DNA from: Mycobacterium sp.
GTDB lineage: Bacteria; Actinomycetota; Actinomycetes; Mycobacteriales; Mycobacteriaceae
DNA length: 8,815 nt
Direction of reading: 5' to 3'
NCBI GenBank assembly: GCA_019246375.1
Contig: JAFAQO010000363.1
Span: 1 to 8,815 of the forward strand
Shown here: positions 5,523 to 8,815 of the stretch, one piece after another
Numbering within the stretch: position 1 is the first letter of the stretch
Layout: the number at the start of each line of letters is the position of its first letter
Notes under the pieces: model-generated
Seen by the model: only the letters and a program-made list of their open reading frames with translations
Databases searched by the model: none
Told to the model about the DNA's origin: nothing
Translations under genes and position numbers: made by a program

Positions 5523-5528
5523 AGGCTA
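5523..5528 (-). promoter_or_regulatory. Leaderless -10 element TAGCCT
   Basis: TAGCCT on the minus strand is followed by the 6-nt spacer GCGGTC and ATG 5516, so the hexamer spans -12 to -7 if transcription begins at the start codon. The same geometry and nearly the same bases occur before ATG 2356. Confidence 0.45.
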
Positions 5529-5579
5529 ATCCCGGCTACTCTTTCGCGTCGACCGCCCGCGTAGCAGGACGGGTTCATC

Positions 5580-5585
5580 TACTGT
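5580..5585 (+). promoter_or_regulatory. Possible -10 for the enoyl-CoA hydratase gene
   Basis: TACTGT fits T-A-N-N-N-T and would give a leader of about 32 nt to GTG 5624. No -35 is recognisable, so support is low. Confidence 0.2.
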
Positions 5586-5623
5586 CGTGGGCAAAATTGC
5601 GACTGCGAACATCGAGGGGCGCG

Positions 5624-6406
5624 GTGAGCATCGACTACGAAAAGCATGTCCACATCGTGACGATCACGATCAACCGGCCCGAAACGCGTAATTCGCTTGA
5701 CATGAAGCACTTCCGCGACCTCGCGCATGCCTGGGCCGCGTTCCGCGACGACGCCGACGCCTGGGTCGCTGTCGTCACCGGCGTCGGTCGCGATTTTTGC
5801 ACGGGCGCTGACCTTAAGAAGTTCATCCCTGAATTGACCGGTGAGCTACCCCAGCCAGCAGGCTGGGACGCTACCGACGCCATCCACGCCGTCTTGCACC
5901 GGTTCCCGGTGTACAAGCCCATCATCGCCGCGGTGAACGGTGCGTGTGTCGCCGGCGGCTTCGAGATGTTGACCTTGACCGACATCCGCGTCGCCGTGCC
6001 CGAGTCGCGATTCGCGGTGATGGAACCCAAGCGCGGGCTTTTCGCCGGCGGCGGTAGCACCGTGCGGTTACCGCGCCAGATACCCTACGCGCTTGCGATG
6101 GAATTGCTGCTGACCGCCGATATGGTGGATGCCGAGCGCGCTCTTGACATGGGATTGGTCAACAAGATTGTGGCCGCGGACCAGTTGATGGACGCGGCCT
6201 ATGACTACGCCGAGCGCATAGCGGTCAACGCGCCGCTCGCGGTGTCCGCAACCAAGCAATCAGCAGTCGAGGGCCTGGCGCTCGACCTCGCAGCTGCATA
6301 CGACAACGAAACTCGGCACAGTAATCGGATTTTCGCGACCGAGGACGCGAAGGAAGGACCGCGTGCGTTCGCCGAGAAACGACCGCCGCAGTGGCAGGCG
6401 CGCTGA
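5624..6406 (+). CDS. Enoyl-CoA hydratase/isomerase family protein (crotonase fold)
   Basis: A 260-aa cytoplasmic enzyme acting on acyl-CoA substrates, most simply hydration of a 2-enoyl-CoA in fatty-acid or side-chain catabolism. The oxyanion hole is formed by the D-F-C-T-G-A-D-L segment (57-64) and A-C-V-A-G-G-F-E (107-114). Both glutamates used by true hydratases appear present: E114 in G-G-F-E-M and E134 in M-E-P-K-R-G, aligned with E144 and E164 of rat enoyl-CoA hydratase. The G-G-G-S-T-V-R-L (142-149) segment matches the family's G-x-G-G-T-x-R-L. Length is normal. The frame opens at TTG 5597, but GAGG at 5614-5617 sits 6 nt before GTG 5624, and the protein then begins right at the first strand, so 5624 is chosen. 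Many actinobacterial paralogs exist, so the substrate cannot be named. Divergent from the cysteine hydrolase; its stop is one base from the convergent M20 stop. Confidence 0.92.
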   Translation: MSIDYEKHVHIVTITINRPETRNSLDMKHFRDLAHAWAAFRDDADAWVAVVTGVGRDFCTGADLKKFIPELTGELPQPAGWDATDAIHAVLHRFPVYKPIIAAVNGACVAGGFEMLTLTDIRVAVPESRFAVMEPKRGLFAGGGSTVRLPRQIPYALAMELLLTADMVDAERALDMGLVNKIVAADQLMDAAYDYAERIAVNAPLAVSATKQSAVEGLALDLAAAYDNETRHSNRIFATEDAKEGPRAFAEKRPPQWQAR

Positions 6407-6422
6407 ATCACTTCGCGGTGAT
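6407..6422. terminator. Hairpin directly after the hydratase stop
   Basis: ATCAC-ttcgcg-GTGAT is a perfect 5-bp stem starting one base after the hydratase stop and covering the last codons of the convergent M20 gene. It is the only candidate terminator at this junction, where the two stops are one base apart. Confidence 0.3.
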
Positions 6423-7781
6423 CGAGGAGCCACCGGTGCTGAGCGAGCGTGCAGCGATCAGATGCCGGTAAAACTCCACCCCAGCGCTGAGACACGAGAG
6501 GTCGAGGCTTTCATCGGCACCGTGTATCGACCGGAGCTGGTCAGCCGAAATGGCGAATGGCATGAAGCGGTAGATGTTTCGACTGATTTTCGCGAAATGC
6601 CGTGAATCGCTTGCCTGCACCATCAGGTAGGGAACCGGCAAAGCGTCCGGATATGACTGGGCCAGGGCGGCTTTGACCCGTCCGAACGAAGGGCCGCTCG
6701 TTGGCGACATCGGGACGGGGTCGCTACCGTATTCGAGGTCGAGCGTTACCCCGGTGCCCCGCAGAATCTTCTGCAGGTGAGACCGCGTGGAGGCGACCGT
6801 CTCCCCTGCTGCTATGCGAACGTTCAGGATCGCCGTGGCCTGATTCGCCAGCACGTTCGCCGCGGGACTCCCGGACAGCGTGGTGATCGCGACCGTCGTT
6901 CGGGCCAGCGCAGCCATCGAGCCACCCAGCCTGGCGAGGACGCGGGGAATCAGCGACTCGGCAAGGCCAGCAGAGACGATCGGCGCAAGCCACCTCGGCA
7001 TACGGTCGGCCACCGTGTTAACCATCTCCACGATGACCGCGTTCGGCCGCGCCGGGAAGGGCTTGTCATGCAACCGGACGAGGGCGCGTGCGAGCTGAAC
7101 CGCCGCACCGTTTTTCTGCGGCGCGGACGCATGACCGGCTTGGTTGCGGGCCGTCAGCCGAAAGTTCGCAATGCCCTTCTCGGCGACTCCGATCATCGCT
7201 AACTCGCCCGATACCGCGGGAATCACCCCGGACATGACCGCGCCGCCCTCGTCGATGACGAGCTCAGGCCGCACACCGCGGCTTTCCAGCAGATCGGCAA
7301 CAACGGTCGTATGCGATCCACCGATCTCCTCATCGTCACCAAATGACAGGTAAACATCCCCGTCGGGAGTGATCCCTTCGGCCAGCAGGCTTTCCACCGC
7401 CTCCAAAATCACGAAGAGCGGGCCCTTATCGTCCAGGCAACCGCGCCCGTAAATCACACCACTGTCGATCTGGCCGCCGAACGGCGGACGGGTCCAGTTC
7501 TCCTCGGCTACCGGGACCACGTCATAGTGCGCCATCAACAGCGTCGACGGACCGCCTGCTCCCGGCCACTGGAACAGCAGGCAACCGTCGGAGACCAGCT
7601 CATGTTCAAGGTGCTGGTGAGTGAGCGGGTACATCTCGGTCAGCAGCCTGCGAAACGTTGCGAAGGCGGCATCATCGCGGTCGTCCCGCAGCGAAATTGT
7701 CGGCACGCTGACCAACCGCGCGAGTCGATCGGCAAGGTCTCCGGTCACCGACTCCGCTGTCGGGTTGGCGTTGGCGCCCAT
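6408..7781 (-). CDS. M20 family metallopeptidase (carboxypeptidase S / PM20D1 type)
   Basis: A 457-aa zinc-dependent amidase/peptidase. Metal-site and catalytic residues of the M20 family are present in order: H85 and D87 in M-A-H-Y-D-V-V-P, bridging D117 in G-R-G-C-L-D-D-K-G, general base E151 with E152 in D-D-E-E-I-G-G, D177 in V-I-D-E-G-G, and H395 in S-D-S-R-H-F. The inserted dimerisation domain spans about 200-320, with H217 in Q-A-G-H-A-S. The C-terminal Y-R-F-x-P and S-I-H-G-A-D-E-S resemble carboxypeptidase S and PM20D1, which cleave blocked or N-acyl amino acids and dipeptides; this subtype call is from memory. No signal peptide, so probably cytoplasmic. ATG 7781 is chosen because the open frame to 7859 adds only an Arg-rich stretch; no clear Shine-Dalgarno or leaderless -10 is seen, so the start is less certain. 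Divergent from the small hypothetical gene across 107 bp in which I see no clear promoter. Confidence 0.9.
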   Translation of the reverse strand: MGANANPTAESVTGDLADRLARLVSVPTISLRDDRDDAAFATFRRLLTEMYPLTHQHLEHELVSDGCLLFQWPGAGGPSTLLMAHYDVVPVAEENWTRPPFGGQIDSGVIYGRGCLDDKGPLFVILEAVESLLAEGITPDGDVYLSFGDDEEIGGSHTTVVADLLESRGVRPELVIDEGGAVMSGVIPAVSGELAMIGVAEKGIANFRLTARNQAGHASAPQKNGAAVQLARALVRLHDKPFPARPNAVIVEMVNTVADRMPRWLAPIVSAGLAESLIPRVLARLGGSMAALARTTVAITTLSGSPAANVLANQATAILNVRIAAGETVASTRSHLQKILRGTGVTLDLEYGSDPVPMSPTSGPSFGRVKAALAQSYPDALPVPYLMVQASDSRHFAKISRNIYRFMPFAISADQLRSIHGADESLDLSCLSAGVEFYRHLIAARSLSTGGSSITAK

Positions 7782-7888
7782 GACACCATGCTGCCCGATC
7801 CGGCGGGTTCTCTGGCGGATTGCGCGGCTGCGTTCAAGGACCCGCCAAGGACTTCGCACGGTGGTACACCAGAGGGCGGAGGTTCATG

Positions 7889-8293
7889 ATGGGCGACGGT
7901 TGGGACCAGCCGAACAAGCCACCGAGGCCAGGGCGACCAAGCTTCAGCCGTACAGAGGCGCCCATCGGCCTCTACAACGGCGAGCATGCGATCATCGTCT
8001 ACGAGCTTCGGCCAATTCCGCCGTGGCCCAAAAATTGGATCAACCTACTTGCCAACCAGTTTCGTCGCGAACTCGATCCAGCTCCCAAGATCGACATCGC
8101 GTTGGCAGGCGACTGCATTCGGTTCTCAATCTTCGTATCGAACGAGGTCTCTGTAGCTGACCTCTGCAAGCTTGACGACGCGGTGGACAACGCCGTCGAC
8201 AATGCGGGTCGCGCCATCGAGTATGAGCAGACAGCGCTTAACGAGAAACTCGATCAAGTGCGCAAGCGTCGGCTAGAAGTACGCGGCGAGTAG
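7889..8293 (+). CDS. Hypothetical protein, unrecognised family
   Basis: A 134-aa protein I cannot place. It has no signal peptide or membrane segment. Residues 1-26 are Pro/Arg/Gly-rich and probably disordered. Residues 30-90 look like a small alpha/beta unit (strands HAIIVYEL 33-40, KIDIAL 67-72, CIRFSIFVS 76-84, with a helix W-I-N-L-L-A-N-Q-F between). Residues 86-130 form a charged helix with an internal repeat, A-V-D-N-A-V-D-N-A (98-106). The ribosome site GGAGG (7878-7882) is 6 nt before ATG 7889 and only 3 nt before ATG 7886, so 7889 is preferred. About 41 of 134 third positions are A/T (GC3 near 69%), against about 80% in a hand-counted part of the hydratase gene. This hints at different history or weak selection. 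The frame ends with tandem stops TAG TAA. It is convergent with the DUF732 gene, 7 bp away. Confidence 0.8.
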   Translation: MGDGWDQPNKPPRPGRPSFSRTEAPIGLYNGEHAIIVYELRPIPPWPKNWINLLANQFRRELDPAPKIDIALAGDCIRFSIFVSNEVSVADLCKLDDAVDNAVDNAGRAIEYEQTALNEKLDQVRKRRLEVRGE

Positions 8294-8300
8294 TAACTTG

Positions 8301-8642
8301 CTAGGCCGCAAGGCGGTGCGGCACCAGCGGCAACATCATCGCTGGGCAATACGCGCCGATCGCAAGCAGGGTAAACACCCCCGCCATGTCGTTCGACATG
8401 CCGGTGCTGTCCTTGATGCTGGAGACGACGGAGTCGAAGCTTGTGTGCGACTGAACCAGCGTCGGGCAGACGGATTGACCCAACGCAATCGTGTTCGTCG
8501 GAGCGCTGTATGAGATGCCGGCATTGCTCAATGCAGCCAGAAAGGAATTGTCGAGGAAGTCGGCATGTGCCGGTGCCGCCAACGTTGCGGCGAGCGCGAT
8601 CAAACCGACCGGCGCCGCCAGAGGCACTCGACTCACTTTCAT
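8301..8642 (-). CDS. DUF732 family secreted protein
   Basis: A 113-aa exported protein of the mycobacteria-rich DUF732 family, function unknown. The signal peptide covers residues 1-27 with an A-H-A cleavage site before D28. The mature part has the family layout: F-L-A-A-L-S-N-A-G-I-S-Y (34-45), I-A-L-G-Q-S-V-C (52-59), and a helical end G-A-Y-C-P (96-100). C59 and C99 are the two conserved family cysteines and probably form a disulfide. ATG 8642 is chosen, giving MKVSRV as the basic n-region; in-frame GTG codons at 8645 and 8654 cannot be excluded because no clear Shine-Dalgarno is seen. After the last family motif the protein ends in MMLPLVPHRLAA, a short variable tail. It is probably monocistronic or follows the amidohydrolase gene located 92 bp upstream on the same strand. 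Confidence 0.9.
   Translation of the reverse strand: MKVSRVPLAAPVGLIALAATLAAPAHADFLDNSFLAALSNAGISYSAPTNTIALGQSVCPTLVQSHTSFDSVVSSIKDSTGMSNDMAGVFTLLAIGAYCPAMMLPLVPHRLAA
8305..8322 (+). terminator. Hairpin downstream of the hypothetical gene
   Basis: GCCGCA-aggcgg-TGCGGC is a perfect 6-bp GC-rich stem starting 12 nt after the TAG 8293. It lies inside the 3' end of the convergent DUF732 gene and has no T tract. Confidence 0.3.
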
Positions 8643-8668
8643 CACACTGCTCACGCAAGGTCACGGAA

Positions 8669-8674
8669 ACAATA
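8669..8674 (-). promoter_or_regulatory. Possible -10 TATTGT in an AT-rich patch upstream of DUF732
   Basis: TATTGT reads on the minus strand within an AT-rich stretch (8668-8692) that stands out from its surroundings. It would give a leader of about 20 nt to ATG 8642. A second candidate, TATAAC (8684-8679), lies just upstream; no -35 is convincing. Confidence 0.3.
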
Positions 8675-8733
8675 CGAGGTTATAAATATTAACGCACGAT
8701 GCCGCGCGTCGCTTGCGTTCCGCAAACTAGGCG

Positions 8734-8815
8734 TCAGTTCAGTCCGTAGAAGCGCTGTGCGTTCAACCCACCGATTTTCGCGCGCACGTCCTCGCTGATG
8801 TCAGTGCGAGTGCGC
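8734..8815 (-). CDS. Partial: C-terminus of a probable amidohydrolase-family protein
   Basis: The last 26 codons of a gene that enters from beyond the window, ending at TGA 8736-8734. The peptide contains D-I-S-E-D-V-R-A-K-I and ends N-A-Q-R-F-Y-G-L-N. An E/D-rich helix followed by N-A-x-R-F/L-Y-G-L at the very C-terminus is the usual ending of PF04909 (amidohydrolase 2) TIM-barrel enzymes, which include decarboxylases and lactonases. Only the tail is visible, so function and substrate are open. The frame has no stop up to the window edge. It would lie upstream of the DUF732 gene on the same strand. Confidence 0.6.
   Translation of the reverse strand, partial: RTRTDISEDVRAKIGGLNAQRFYGLN

Noticed and set aside
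4896..6406. Hydrolase plus hydratase as a dedicated catabolic operon
   Set aside because: The two genes are divergent and belong to large families with many unrelated roles; nothing ties them to one substrate.
1..8815. Mobile element, defence system, toxin-antitoxin pair, CRISPR array or tRNA
   Set aside because: No transposase, integrase, nuclease, repeat-spacer pattern, cloverleaf or toxin-like gene pair was seen on reading both strands; the 134-aa protein has no antitoxin partner.

Overview
The window looks like chromosomal DNA of a Mycobacterium or a close relative. The DNA is GC-rich (roughly 60-65% by eye) and the gene families are typical of that genus: a DUF732 secreted protein, an LdtMt-type L,D-transpeptidase with Ig-like domains, short secreted proteins with A-x-A cleavage sites, GTG starts, and leaderless-style promoters. 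I see no rRNA, tRNA, CRISPR array, insertion sequence, integrase or phage gene. It reads as ordinary core/accessory chromosome with several regulatory signals worth following up.

Layout. 1-442: a secreted 133-aa protein (+). 486-1677: a two-gene minus-strand unit (2-TM protein, then a coiled-coil protein with basic tail) behind a consensus-like SigF promoter. 1832-2356: a small secreted protein (-), probably leaderless. 2357-2618: a divergent intergenic region with nested inverted repeats, a short coding-like ORF and a second SigF-like element. 2619-3947: a peptidoglycan L,D-transpeptidase (+). 3964-4839: a DUF2231 membrane/Rieske fusion (-), with a third, weaker SigF-like element. 4896-5516: an isochorismatase-fold cysteine hydrolase (-), probably leaderless. 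5624-6406: an enoyl-CoA hydratase (+). 6408-7781: an M20 metallopeptidase of the carboxypeptidase S/PM20D1 type (-). 7889-8293: an unrecognised 134-aa protein (+) with less GC-biased third positions. 8301-8642: a DUF732 protein (-). 8734-8815: the C-terminus of a probable amidohydrolase (-) running off the window.

How it fits together. There is no single multi-gene pathway. The likeliest common theme is envelope and stress biology: three transcription units (2-TM/coiled-coil, L,D-transpeptidase, DUF2231-Rieske) each have a GTTT/GGGTA-like element a short distance upstream of a start codon with a Shine-Dalgarno sequence. Four secreted or surface-associated proteins are interspersed. Several published-style starts (longest ORF) are probably wrong; I moved seven start sites on the basis of ribosome binding sites, leaderless -10 spacing, domain boundaries or overlap. 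I found no convincing undescribed multi-gene system.
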